Source: CAZELM01 sp964512995 (lineage in GTDB: Bacteria > CSSED10-310). Taken from it: a DNA stretch of 64,000 nt. The notes under the pieces were generated by a model, which saw only the letters and a list, made by a program, of their open reading frames with translations, ran no database searches and was not told the origin of the DNA. Location: the NCBI GenBank assembly GCA_964512995.1, contig CAZELM010000024.1:9157-73156 (forward strand), in the 5' to 3' direction. Below are positions 33,381-42,206 of this stretch, piece by piece (within the stretch, counting starts at the first letter, position 1; each line of letters starts with the position of its first letter). The position numbers were made by a program, and so were the translations under genes.

Positions 33381-33907
33381 ATTTGCCGAAGAAATGCCTT
33401 GTGGACACGAATGTGCCCAAGACGGCCAATCTCGCCACCCAGCCAGACCCGGATTCTGACATACCTGATGCATGCGTGCTGGCATGCATCGAGGCGGTTG
33501 AGCATGTCATTAAAAAACGAGGTCTGATCATCGACGCGGGAGATGAAATCTTCGATGAATACCGGCAACAACTCTCCATGAAGGGACAGCCCGACGTGGG
33601 TGACCGTTTCATGAAGTGGGTTCACGATCATCGCTGGAGTCTGCCCGATTCCGACCGGGTAGCCATCACGAAAAATGGCGAGTCATATGACGAATTTCCA
33701 ATCCATGACGGATTGGTAAATTTCGACAAATCGGATCGAAAGTTTGTTGCCGCCGCAAATGCACATCCAGTGAAACCACCGATTCTGCAAGCTACAGACA
33801 GCAAGTGGTGGGCCTGGAAAGATGCTTTAGAAAACGTTGGTATTACCGTTCATTTCCTCTGCCCGGAATTTGTCACGACCAAGCATGCGAAGAAGATCGG
33901 GACGTGA
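33377..33907 (+). CDS. PIN-like nuclease partner
   Basis: The 176-residue protein has CLVDTNVPKTANLA with the first PIN aspartate at residue 10. A middle acidic segment NFDKSDRKFVAAANAH and a late aspartate in LQATDSKWW follow. This spacing fits the PIN fold active site of metal-dependent RNases, with extra sequence between strands. It follows the DUF3696 ATPase with an ATGA overlap, so I infer that the ATPase controls this nuclease. A role as toxin cleaving tRNA or mRNA is possible but not shown by the sequence. Confidence 0.75.
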   Translation: MNLPKKCLVDTNVPKTANLATQPDPDSDIPDACVLACIEAVEHVIKKRGLIIDAGDEIFDEYRQQLSMKGQPDVGDRFMKWVHDHRWSLPDSDRVAITKNGESYDEFPIHDGLVNFDKSDRKFVAAANAHPVKPPILQATDSKWWAWKDALENVGITVHFLCPEFVTTKHAKKIGT

Positions 33908-34256
33908 AAGACAATTTCTATAAATTCCCCTCCACTCCACATCTGGCAACACTGGCAGGCGTAGATATAAGGGGCGATAAGGTGCTGTAGGAATCCGAAT
34001 GTTCTGAAATCGTTCCGGATAACGAGGCGCTCTTCACCTTTTTGCAGGAACGCTGGCCGCTGTTCCTTTCCAGACTTGGAACTGCCAATCAGGTAAGGAG
34101 AGACTCACCGGAATACGGCTTCATGTATCCCGGTCCTGATCATTTGCCGTTCGACCATCAAGGGCATCAATATCTACATCGATAATCTGTTTCTGAAGGG
34201 GAAACTCACACCCGTCGAGGTCGCAGATGATGAGCTGTTGAAGAATTACATTTAAC
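33904..34256 (+). pseudogene. Decayed genes, first part RNA-ligase-like
   Basis: From the GTG at 33904 the frame reads DNFYKFPSTPHLATL and GVDIRGDKVL, then a stop at 33988. This opening is typical of a family of Rnl2-like RNA ligases whose catalytic Lys motif would follow, but it is missing. The same frame continues as LFTFLQERWPLFLSRLG and GFMYPGPDHLPFD, then a shift at about 34155 leads to GINIYIDNLFLKGKLTP up to the stop near 34256. These look like deletion-joined pieces of one or two genes. The RNA-ligase call is from the N-terminal motif only. Confidence 0.5.
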
Positions 34257-34346
34257 CTGTGACAGGATAGCCAACATAGGGTGTGATAGCGACTGTTTAC
34301 CATCATCGACAGCCGACATCAAGCCACTCCGGCAGATGTGTCTCTT

Positions 34347-36338
34347 CTACAACACGTATTGAACACTGAACCGGATGGTTCGCCCCGGCTGTTCAAACCC
34401 AATCTCCCGATAATAGTTTTCATCCAGAAGATTCGTTCCCTGGACCGACAGCGAAAGACCGGTCCGGAAATCATGGCGGACAGACAGACTCCAAAGCGAC
34501 ACCGATGGGATTTCCTCCGCAGGACCGGAAAAATACTCGACACTGGTGTCATTGAACTCATAACCGGCAGATAATTCCGTTCCAAAGGCAAACCGATATC
34601 CAAGATCGATATTCAGGATGTTATCGGGAACGAGCGGCAGATCCTGGTCCTTTTCACCGTCCTGGTTTCCCGTTGCATTCTGATGCGTGAATGCGATCTT
34701 TCCGATGATACCTTCATCCTGCTTCAACTCACCCCATGCTTCGAGACCTTTGAATTCGGCAACATCCATGTTATCATATAATGCATCGCGGTTGGGACGC
34801 TGGATGAGGTTTTCGACATCATAATAATATCCGGTAATGCCAAACACATATCGGGTCGGCTGACAGGACCAGCCCAGGGAGTATTGCATGGCGGTTTCCG
34901 TATCCAGCGAGGGAATTTCCTCGGGCTGGAACAGATCGATATTACTGAACAGTTGATGCATATTGGGGAAACGGTTTTTCTGACTGATCCCGGCGGTGAA
35001 TGTATGGAAATCAGTGACCCGGTATTCTCCCAAAACACTGTAAGTCAACGCATTCACATCATGGGTTCGGTTTTGCACCGCTCCGTCTGCCACTTCGATA
35101 TTATCGGCTGAAGCGAAATCATAGATTTCATATCCGACGCCGAGCTGCAACGTCACATCATCGGCCGGAATCCATTCGCCTTCGGTCGCAGCGGAATATG
35201 TCCGGGCTTCATACGCCTCCCAGGGTTCCCCGACATCCGACTGCGCCCGATGATGATCGATCAGACCGTTGAGGGTGGAGCGAAGGGTGAATGCATCGAG
35301 AGCAGTCCAGGCCAGACGGGCGTTCATTCCGGTTGAAAAATCGTCAAATGTGCTCTCCCAACGCACGGATTGATACTCCGGATCGTTGTAATTCCTGAGC
35401 ACATTATCGTATTTATGAAAAAACAGGTTGGTTCTGAAATCCAGCGCTTCTGTCAACTGCGTTCGTGCGACCAGGATGGTGCTGTATTTCCGCCAAGTCG
35501 GGAAATCCCAGTAACTGGTCTTGGATAGTGGACTGGTGGACGGCGGAATTTCTTTGGACGCATCGAGATAGCTGCCGCTCAGACTGACCTCGCCCGTATC
35601 CCAGACTTTGCCGACCTTCAAACCAGCACTCCATTGATCATACGCGGAATGATTCCGGATATCGCCGTTTTCCAGTTCATTGTCGTATTTATCGCGGGTT
35701 GTCTGAAAATCATCCGACATTCTCCACCCATCGGAATGCCGTAAACCCGCGGATACCTGATAGTAGAGATTGTTCCAGGTAGCGCCATGAGTGAGCCGAG
35801 AAAAGTAGTTCGCCTCCTGATCCATCGAAAACAATGCTCTCACATTGGTTTTTTCAGGCCGTGCGGAGGTGAGGGAAACAACACCAGCCATTGCATTGGA
35901 GCCATACAACACGGATGCATTGCCACGGACAACCGCACATTCCGCCAGATTATCCAACGGAATTTCGGAGGTATCCACATCGCTGTAATAGGGTGCTGCC
36001 ATAGGGACGCCATCATATAAAATCAAGGTTCGTCCCTGAATGAACCCCCGCATCATCACCTGGGGTTCATTTTTGCTGCCGACAGTAACATGCAGACCCG
36101 GGATCCCGTTCATCACATCAGTCACACTTTCGTGGAGTTTCTGATCGGACTCATCCGACGTAACCCGCGTTACAGCAGCCGGTTCGATTGCTGGAGCTTC
36201 TCCCACAACTTCGATTTTGCCCATATCAAAAACCGGCAGCTTTTTTTCCTTGTCGGCATCCGATGTGGATTGGGCATTCAGGGTATTTGTCAGGATTATG
36301 AAAAGTAACAACAAATGGGCAACAATCAATTTTCTCAT
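34347..36338 (-). CDS. TonB-dependent outer-membrane receptor
   Basis: The 663-residue protein has a signal peptide (MRKLIVAHLLLLFIILTNTLNAQ), a TonB-box-like stretch (GKIEVVGEAP), a plug domain (VTDVMNGIPGLHV, RGFIQGRTLILYDGVPM) and a C-terminal barrel. The last strand (GFEQPGRTIRFSVQYVL) ends close to the usual aromatic terminus. Length and plug are of the BtuB/Cir type, so the substrate could be a metal chelate or corrinoid. No TonB/ExbBD is adjacent. AAAGGATG precedes the ATG. It is the best evidence for an outer membrane in this organism. Confidence 0.93.
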   Translation of the reverse strand: MRKLIVAHLLLLFIILTNTLNAQSTSDADKEKKLPVFDMGKIEVVGEAPAIEPAAVTRVTSDESDQKLHESVTDVMNGIPGLHVTVGSKNEPQVMMRGFIQGRTLILYDGVPMAAPYYSDVDTSEIPLDNLAECAVVRGNASVLYGSNAMAGVVSLTSARPEKTNVRALFSMDQEANYFSRLTHGATWNNLYYQVSAGLRHSDGWRMSDDFQTTRDKYDNELENGDIRNHSAYDQWSAGLKVGKVWDTGEVSLSGSYLDASKEIPPSTSPLSKTSYWDFPTWRKYSTILVARTQLTEALDFRTNLFFHKYDNVLRNYNDPEYQSVRWESTFDDFSTGMNARLAWTALDAFTLRSTLNGLIDHHRAQSDVGEPWEAYEARTYSAATEGEWIPADDVTLQLGVGYEIYDFASADNIEVADGAVQNRTHDVNALTYSVLGEYRVTDFHTFTAGISQKNRFPNMHQLFSNIDLFQPEEIPSLDTETAMQYSLGWSCQPTRYVFGITGYYYDVENLIQRPNRDALYDNMDVAEFKGLEAWGELKQDEGIIGKIAFTHQNATGNQDGEKDQDLPLVPDNILNIDLGYRFAFGTELSAGYEFNDTSVEYFSGPAEEIPSVSLWSLSVRHDFRTGLSLSVQGTNLLDENYYREIGFEQPGRTIRFSVQYVL

Positions 36339-36363
36339 AAAAACATCCTTTCCAAAACAGGGA

Positions 36364-36387
36364 GGCCACAGTGTTTCCGCTGTAGCC
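36364..36387 (-). promoter_or_regulatory. Hairpin in the leader of the TonB receptor gene
   Basis: GGCCACAG and CTGTAGCC form an eight-position stem with one mismatch and an eight-base loop, 26-49 bases before the receptor start. The 350-base stretch 36339-36691 has no gene. I looked for cobalamin riboswitch boxes in it and did not find them. A structured leader with another role remains possible. Confidence 0.3.
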
Positions 36388-36691
36388 CTTCAACTCGTTC
36401 GAGCTTGCGCCTGCATGCCATGCCGATGGGTTTAGGCATTACAGGTCGGATGAATGGTACGCCATAGAAAAAACGGTAGAACACTAATTCATCAGATTAG
36501 CGGAGTCAATCTCCCGGGAGTTTAGAACGATCAAAGAATACCCTGAATTGAGCGACTAAAAATGAACTCAATCCACCTTGTCGAAATGAAAGGCTAATAT
36601 ACAAAAAGCCCTTTTAATCCAACAGGCGAGAGCATTCTTTACAAAAAGTTATTTACAGATATACGAATAGGCAGACACCCACGTATGAGGC

Positions 36692-37438
36692 TCAATGAGT
36701 ATTGGTAAAATTGATATACGCCTGTTCGATCTGCATGAATGCATCATCCAGTTTACTGCGTTTACTGTTCCAGGCTGCATCATCCGCGGTTTTCAGCTCA
36801 TCTAAGATTGAGCGTGCCAGATCCAGCTTGGCAGTCAGATCCTTTTCTGCCTTCTGGAGCGCTTCGGTATATTTCCCGGCGGATTTGGCATTGGTCACGA
36901 TCAGATCCTTCTCAGTCGTGATTTTCGTCAGCTTATTCTCCCATGATTCCTCTTGCTGAGCCCGGTAATCTGCTGAAGGCATTTCCGCTTGAGTCGCATC
37001 TATCTTTGCCGATTCATTATTGGCAACGGGATGGTTGGAACCGGGCTGGCTGTTTTGTGTACCCGAACCCAACCGGTCCGCAAACAAGCTCGCTTCCATT
37101 TCCTTCAGCTTTTCCCCTTCATACCCCAGATCCTTGTATTTTTGGATCTTCATTTTTTTCAATTCACGCAGTTCGTCATCCGTCATCTCATCAATGCTTT
37201 TTGTATCCAATGGGGACACCGACGGATTGGATGAAGCGGACTGGGATGTTGCCGATTGGGATTGGGGAGGATTGGGAGCGGCATTATTTCCGGGTGCGGC
37301 ATTATCGATGGGTTTTTCCGGGTTCTTCTTGGGAATGGTCTGTTTTTCGGATTGCGTGGCATTCTGAGATTGTTGGGGACTGCACCCTGACAGAAAAACA
37401 AAGATAATGAGTGCGCATATTATAAAACAATTTTTCAT
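36692..37438 (-). CDS. Lipoprotein with disordered and coiled-coil region
   Basis: The 248-residue protein has a lipoprotein signal (CFIICALIIFVFLSGC, lipobox Cys at about residue 19). About 65 residues rich in Asn, Pro, Gln and Ser follow, then helical, charged sequence (ELKKMKIQKYKDLGYEG, EKDLTAKLDLARSILDELK). The start is the ATG at 37438 with AGGCAGGTG upstream; an ATG at 37474 would put charged residues before the signal. It lies between the TonB receptor and the heavy-metal operon, separated from the latter by a terminator. No known family; probably a periplasmic envelope protein. Confidence 0.8.
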   Translation of the reverse strand: MKNCFIICALIIFVFLSGCSPQQSQNATQSEKQTIPKKNPEKPIDNAAPGNNAAPNPPQSQSATSQSASSNPSVSPLDTKSIDEMTDDELRELKKMKIQKYKDLGYEGEKLKEMEASLFADRLGSGTQNSQPGSNHPVANNESAKIDATQAEMPSADYRAQQEESWENKLTKITTEKDLIVTNAKSAGKYTEALQKAEKDLTAKLDLARSILDELKTADDAAWNSKRSKLDDAFMQIEQAYINFTNTH

Positions 37439-37588
37439 AAAACACCTGCCTTTACGATACAATTTTATTTCCATCCTGATACGCTATTGTCAGGACGTGA
37501 TCATTCTAGTCTCAATTCAGATTCTACTCAAGGACATCCCGCTTCAAAGTAACAGGATGATCCTCTCGAATCTTTTCGGAATGAGCCT

Positions 37589-37621
37589 AAAAAAAAGCGG
37601 CTCCGTAATGGAACCGCTTTT
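37589..37621 (-). terminator. Intrinsic terminator of the heavy-metal operon
   Basis: Read on the minus strand, AAAAGCGGTTCC and GGAGCCGCTTT form a stem with one mismatch around the loop ATTAC, followed by a run of eight T. It lies 40 bases after the stop of the Cys-rich metal-binding gene, as expected for the end of that operon. Confidence 0.85.
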
Positions 37622-37661
37622 CTGATGTACGTTTATGCGTTAACGGGTTATCTTCCAGAAC

Positions 37662-38231
37662 CTATTCTTCACCCTCGGGTGCTGGTTCTGCCTTTTCCAT
37701 TTTCTGTTCTTCTGCTTTCATGCCCTGCGCATCTTCTGGCTGTGTATTTGCGTCAACCTGACCATGCATTTTGGCACAGGGAGCGCCTTCTGTCTTTGCA
37801 TTCGGATCAGCCTGGCCTTGCGCTTTTGCACACTTGGCGGCATGCGGGCATTTTTTGGAGCAACCTGCTTTGACTGCGTCTGCGGGTGCATCTTCGACTT
37901 TGGTCATGGACACATCCGGAGAAATTGTCTTGAGCGTATCCAGAATGGTATCACTGGAAATTTTGGCGGAGTCGAATATGAAGCAGAACGTATTATTGGC
38001 AAAATCGGGTTTTGCAGAAACGATACCTTCTTTGCTGGCAACGGCTTTGCTCATGGCTTCTGTATTTTCTTTATCCAATTTGGGCAGACTGTATGTCGCC
38101 ATTTGATACTTCACAGGGCTCATCTCTGCACCGAGAGATGCATTGGCTGCACCTTCCGCTTGAGCGAACAGGGTACCGGAAGAAACTGCCATCATCACGA
38201 TTACGATCCATATTGCATTTACTACTTTCAT
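37662..38231 (-). CDS. Secreted HMA-like, Cys-rich metal-binding protein
   Basis: The 189-residue protein has a signal peptide (MKVVNAIWIVIVMMAVSSGTLFAQ). A domain resembling a heavy-metal-associated fold follows (MATYSLPKLDKENTEAMSKA, SSDTILDTLKTISP), lacking the usual CxxC. Next comes a Cys/His segment CSKKCPHAAKCAKAQ with a later APCAKMHGQ, and an acidic tail. It should bind copper or another soft metal in the periplasm. The start is the ATG at 38231 behind GGAGG. It ends the operon with the polyferredoxin and the second HMA-like protein. Metal identity is unknown. Confidence 0.75.
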   Translation of the reverse strand: MKVVNAIWIVIVMMAVSSGTLFAQAEGAANASLGAEMSPVKYQMATYSLPKLDKENTEAMSKAVASKEGIVSAKPDFANNTFCFIFDSAKISSDTILDTLKTISPDVSMTKVEDAPADAVKAGCSKKCPHAAKCAKAQGQADPNAKTEGAPCAKMHGQVDANTQPEDAQGMKAEEQKMEKAEPAPEGEE

Positions 38232-38272
38232 TCCAAACCTCCATAAATATGGGTTAAAAGTCACATTCAATA

Positions 38273-38671
38273 TTACTGGTGAATTTTCACTCCGTCAATC
38301 TCCAGAACGGAAAAGACATTAAAAAATATTTCATTGGTTTCTTCGTCAAAAACCGGACCTTCGATGGCAGCGAGAATGTCTGCCGTATCCACACGCTCCG
38401 GATCATAGGTGATTTCCACCCGGTTTCGGGAGGCAAACGCGGTGAAATGAACCATTCCGGGTATTGATTTTAGGGTGGAGGCTGCTTTTTTTGCGGTATC
38501 GACACAGCGGACACCATCCACCAGAAAAATGCTGGTAACCGTATTCGAACCGGCACTTGCCGGAGTAAAATCCAAATCCACACTGGGTATTGAGAACAGA
38601 TAAGATGACTGGATGCCGATTCCTGCAAAAAAAAGAATCAATAACGGGATGATGATTCCTGGTACTTTCAT
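38273..38671 (-). CDS. Membrane-anchored HMA-like protein
   Basis: The 132-residue protein has an N-terminal membrane helix (GIIIPLLILFFAGIGIQSSYLF). An HMA-type beta-alpha fold follows (SIFLVDGVRCVDTAKKAAST, GMVHFTAFASRNRVEITYDP) in which only one Cys of the CxxC motif remains. Its ATG overlaps the polyferredoxin stop as ATGA, so it is translated with it. I infer a periplasm-facing domain that hands a metal or receives an electron from the neighbours. Loss of one Cys may mean that it binds metal together with a partner. Confidence 0.75.
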   Translation of the reverse strand: MKVPGIIIPLLILFFAGIGIQSSYLFSIPSVDLDFTPASAGSNTVTSIFLVDGVRCVDTAKKAASTLKSIPGMVHFTAFASRNRVEITYDPERVDTADILAAIEGPVFDEETNEIFFNVFSVLEIDGVKIHQ

Positions 38672-39474
38672 CGTCCTTTTCCTTTCAGATGCACGTCCAA
38701 TGCACCATTCACCGGACACGCTTCGGTACATTCCAGACACAGCGTGCATTCTCCGGATGTGACCTGGTTCATCCTGGAAACCGAAAGAGAATGAGGGCAA
38801 ACCCGGTCGCATGCACCACATGATGTGCATCTGTCTGGATTCCGTGCAATTCTCAGTCGGCCGATAGCTGAAAATGGCGACAAGGCCGCGCTCAGAGGAC
38901 ATAAATAGCGGCACCATGCCATGGGAAAGACGACGATTCCCAGCAAAATCACTCCGATAACAATATAACTCCAATAAAACACATCATGCCCGTGAAAACT
39001 GAACAAAATATAATACGGATCATATCCCCGAAAAATAAGTTCTCCGGTTCGGAATGTGAAATACAGGATGACGACCAGGACAGGCAGCCGCAGCCATCGA
39101 AGAATTCGATCCCATCGCCGGGTTGGTTCCAGTGCATGCAATGGACTCCCATCGATATCTTTCCGCAATGGGAACACATGTCTGCCCAATCTGGCGATCC
39201 ATTCGGAAATCGTGCCGACCGGACATATCCAACTGCAGAATGATTTTCGGGCAACCAGTGTCAGGCCGAGCAGCGCCACAAATAATGTCAGATTGCGCTC
39301 TCCCGTGGCACATGTGAATTGGCGATGTGTAAGCAACGAAAGGGCCGCTTCCAGTCCACCGAATGGACAGTACGCTTCAATAGACGTACGTGACCATCCC
39401 ATGGCATACCGGAAACCGGTCACCAGCGCCGCGATAACGATGACGCTCTGAAAAATCGCTCGAAAAACTCTCAA
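38668..39474 (-). CDS. Polyferredoxin membrane protein (NapH/CcoG-like)
   Basis: The 268-residue membrane protein has about five membrane helices. Two Cys motifs lie at helix ends (FCSWICPVGT and WCRYLCPLSA) and two 4Fe-4S motifs at the C-terminus (CTSCGACDRVCPH and CTLCLECTEACPV). This is the NapH/CcoG/RdxA layout of proteins that pass electrons from the quinone pool, sometimes for copper reduction. It is first in an operon with two HMA-like proteins, which favours copper or other metal redox handling over nitrate reduction. No nap or cco genes are nearby. Confidence 0.88.
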   Translation of the reverse strand: MRVFRAIFQSVIVIAALVTGFRYAMGWSRTSIEAYCPFGGLEAALSLLTHRQFTCATGERNLTLFVALLGLTLVARKSFCSWICPVGTISEWIARLGRHVFPLRKDIDGSPLHALEPTRRWDRILRWLRLPVLVVILYFTFRTGELIFRGYDPYYILFSFHGHDVFYWSYIVIGVILLGIVVFPMAWCRYLCPLSAALSPFSAIGRLRIARNPDRCTSCGACDRVCPHSLSVSRMNQVTSGECTLCLECTEACPVNGALDVHLKGKGR

Positions 39475-39636
39475 TAACGGCCTCCCTTCTGTCTCTGATT
39501 ACTAGAAATACCTTACTCCCGGATGATATTCAACCTTACAGGAAAGTTTCGATGCAGACCGAGGGTATTGGGCTTGTCTCCCTCACCCCGCCGGCCACGT
39601 TTAGGTTATGATCCACGCGAGGTTATCCGGCGACCC

Positions 39637-39653
39637 TCTCCCGGTGGGAGAGA
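39637..39653. repeat. REP-like hairpin
   Basis: CTCTCCC-GGT-GGGAGAG forms a seven-base stem with a three-base loop in the 230-base stretch between two minus-strand genes. It has no T-run in either direction. Such C-rich/G-rich hairpins are often dispersed genomic repeats. The rest of 39475-39707 shows nothing I recognise. Confidence 0.5.
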
Positions 39654-39707
39654 GTAAATCGTGTATCCCGCACATATCAGGGATAAACTCGCAGGAAACG
39701 CAGCCTG

Positions 39708-42206
39708 TCAGATCGGTTCCATCTCCCCCTGATTCTTCCGGATGAGCCGGTTGATTCCCACAGCTACTCCCGCAATGAGATATACCATCAGGCCGAACGC
39801 CAACGTCATGCGGAATCCACCGGTGATCGAAATCAGATTCGACAGCGTCGCGCCCAGAACAGATGCAGCCCCGTTCAATGCCCACGCCCATGGCACGAAT
39901 CCAGACCCCTGTTGGGCAATGTGCCGAATCCCCAATGGGAACAGATTTCCCATCGCACCTGCCAGCGGAGCCAGTAACAGGAAAGCGATCACGGCTCGAA
40001 GCGGTAACGGATAGCGAATCGATGCATGAAGAATGGGATCGAGTAACAGAACATATCCCCCGAGAGCCAGGACAACCAGTACACTGAAAACCATGGCAGC
40101 TTTCCCCGGTTCCTCTTGCACTCTTCCGGAAAAATACGCACCGATTCCGGAGCAGATCAGCATGATGGCGAGCACCAATGATGCGGAAATCACCGGATCT
40201 CCCAAAATAAACGTCAGTTTCTCGATCAGAACCATCTCGATCGCCATGTATCCAAGACCCAACGCAAAAAAATAGATGCAGACCGTGATGATTCCGGCCA
40301 CCGGATGCCGCCGGGAGATACCGTCCGTTCGTTTTCTCCGGAACAGAGGAATCAGGAGGATAAGCCCTGCCAGAATGATGGTCTGTCCCAGCGTGACATA
40401 CAACAAAGGATATCCCCATAAATCCGGAGGGATTTCCTTGTACCATTCAATGAGCGGATTCACCGAATGCACTTCCTGTTCGACCCAGTCTGCCGTGTTT
40501 CGATTCCAGGTAAAAGAAAAAAATGGCTTATCATCGACAGGGGGTTCAATATTGAAGGGGTAATTCCGGAAAAATCCGGCGGCATCGTCTGTCTTCTCCC
40601 GGAACAACGCCCGACAGCATGCGTCATAATAATCCCATTCCAGTTCGAGAAATCGGTTCTTGAGATCGTCCGGATAATCGGGTAACCACGAAACATCAAA
40701 ATTCAATCGCTCCGAAATCTCACGGATGGATGCCATTTCAACCGCATTCCAGGGTGATTTTTTCAGGAGCAGCAATCCGTAGAACGTGGATCGGATGAAC
40801 GCAATATGATTTCCTATCTCTGAATCGGGAATCTGAAGTTCCTGAAGCGCGTTTTTGGCCATTGGCAGCAGTCGGATGGCCGTCCGATCGGGATCAGATA
40901 ACCGCATCATAACCGAGAGGATGCCGGAATCCGTCAGTGTCTGACAGATCGTAGTTATCGCTTCCTGCGTCAGCAGAAAATTCGATCCAATGGAGCCGAT
41001 CGTCGCAAAGGACAGTCCCGACGTATCGAGCGTATTGATGATGGCCAGATCATAGTGATTAAGCGCTGTACGGCTGAGAAATCCCCGAGCTTCATCCCAG
41101 ACGATTCTGACCGGAGGAGTATACGCGGAGAATTCTGGCTCAATCATGCGGATCAATCCCGGATTCATCTCCACAACCGTCACGTCACGTGGAGAAAAAT
41201 GGAGTACCTGAGCCAGTGTATCGCCACCTCCCAGTCCCAAAATCAGCGTATTGGGATCCCTGACAATCTGTAGGGGTATCGAGGACAGCATGTATTCATA
41301 ATAGGTCAGGTCCTGCTTCTCACCATTTCCGGGAATGGATCCGATCCGGTTTCCATCAACATAAACACCCAATTGAACTGGAACCGGCTCCGATTCACCC
41401 GCCTGTTCAGACAATCCCGGAGCGGTCCGCTCCACCGGACTATCCACTACCTGGATCTCTCCATAGGGAGATGGGAAGTCCTTGGTGATCCGGGCATCGG
41501 GAATCTGCAATGCATAACTGATGCTCTTATATTCGCTGATCCGCAATGGGGTTCTCATGATCAGCCAGCAGCCCAGAACAAACAGGATCGCGCCAGCAGC
41601 CATCCACCGAATACGGTGCTTCAGGGTCATGAAAAATGCCAGCGCGCTCATCAGAAAACAAGCCGACACAAAAAGAGGCAGATGGTTAGCCTTCAGAAAA
41701 AACATCACAATCAGAATAACGATCGCTCCCAATCCCGATCCCAGCAGATCTGAAAAATACGTCAGATGGATGAGTGAAGCGTATTGGGTCAGTACCAGCC
41801 CCAGAAAAAAGGCACAGATCGCAAATGGCGCAGCCATCGTGATATAAGTCAGCAGCAGATACGGGATCTGTTCCTGTCCGCGAGCCAATAATAACGGTGG
41901 TGAAAAAGGAATCCGGGCGGAAATCGCATAGGCCATCCCGACTGCCGGAATAGCCAGCATCGCTGAAATCGCCAGAGATCGTTCCGCATAGCGAAGAAAA
42001 AACCGCTCGAACGAAGCAATCAGTGTTCCGGCACATGCAAAACCAAGCATGGTAACACTGAGAATCATGTAGCCGAATGTCGAAAAACTGCAAACCGCAT
42101 ATATCCGCATCAAGGCAACTTCGTACCCCAATATGCCGAATGCAATCATAAATACCGCCAATAAAATGGATTTGCTCGGTTTCACCGATTCCTGAATCGT
42201 CCTCAT
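39708..42206 (-). CDS. Spermidine-synthase-like membrane protein
   Basis: The 832-residue protein has an N-terminal block of about six membrane helices (SILLAVFMIAFGILGYEVAL at the start). A soluble Rossmann domain in the middle shows the SAM-binding glycine motif LILGLGGGDTLAQVL and VVEMNPGLIRM, and a second block of five or six helices ends the protein. This is the layout of membrane-bound spermidine-synthase-like proteins of unknown reaction. The polyamine-binding residues are not clear. It overlaps the esterase gene upstream by four bases, so the two probably work on a shared envelope substrate. Confidence 0.85.
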   Translation of the reverse strand: MRTIQESVKPSKSILLAVFMIAFGILGYEVALMRIYAVCSFSTFGYMILSVTMLGFACAGTLIASFERFFLRYAERSLAISAMLAIPAVGMAYAISARIPFSPPLLLARGQEQIPYLLLTYITMAAPFAICAFFLGLVLTQYASLIHLTYFSDLLGSGLGAIVILIVMFFLKANHLPLFVSACFLMSALAFFMTLKHRIRWMAAGAILFVLGCWLIMRTPLRISEYKSISYALQIPDARITKDFPSPYGEIQVVDSPVERTAPGLSEQAGESEPVPVQLGVYVDGNRIGSIPGNGEKQDLTYYEYMLSSIPLQIVRDPNTLILGLGGGDTLAQVLHFSPRDVTVVEMNPGLIRMIEPEFSAYTPPVRIVWDEARGFLSRTALNHYDLAIINTLDTSGLSFATIGSIGSNFLLTQEAITTICQTLTDSGILSVMMRLSDPDRTAIRLLPMAKNALQELQIPDSEIGNHIAFIRSTFYGLLLLKKSPWNAVEMASIREISERLNFDVSWLPDYPDDLKNRFLELEWDYYDACCRALFREKTDDAAGFFRNYPFNIEPPVDDKPFFSFTWNRNTADWVEQEVHSVNPLIEWYKEIPPDLWGYPLLYVTLGQTIILAGLILLIPLFRRKRTDGISRRHPVAGIITVCIYFFALGLGYMAIEMVLIEKLTFILGDPVISASLVLAIMLICSGIGAYFSGRVQEEPGKAAMVFSVLVVLALGGYVLLLDPILHASIRYPLPLRAVIAFLLLAPLAGAMGNLFPLGIRHIAQQGSGFVPWAWALNGAASVLGATLSNLISITGGFRMTLAFGLMVYLIAGVAVGINRLIRKNQGEMEPI

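Noticed and set aside
36339..36691. Cobalamin riboswitch before the TonB receptor gene
   Set aside because: I could not find the conserved B12-box or the core GCCACTG segment; only a simple hairpin remains.
36692..37438. Member of the heavy-metal operon
   Set aside because: A strong terminator at 37589-37621 separates it from the operon, and it has no metal motif.
39601..40446. 281-codon minus-strand frame
   Set aside because: Overlaps the spermidine-synthase-like gene in another frame and has a low-complexity Ser/Gly/Cys composition typical of a shadow.
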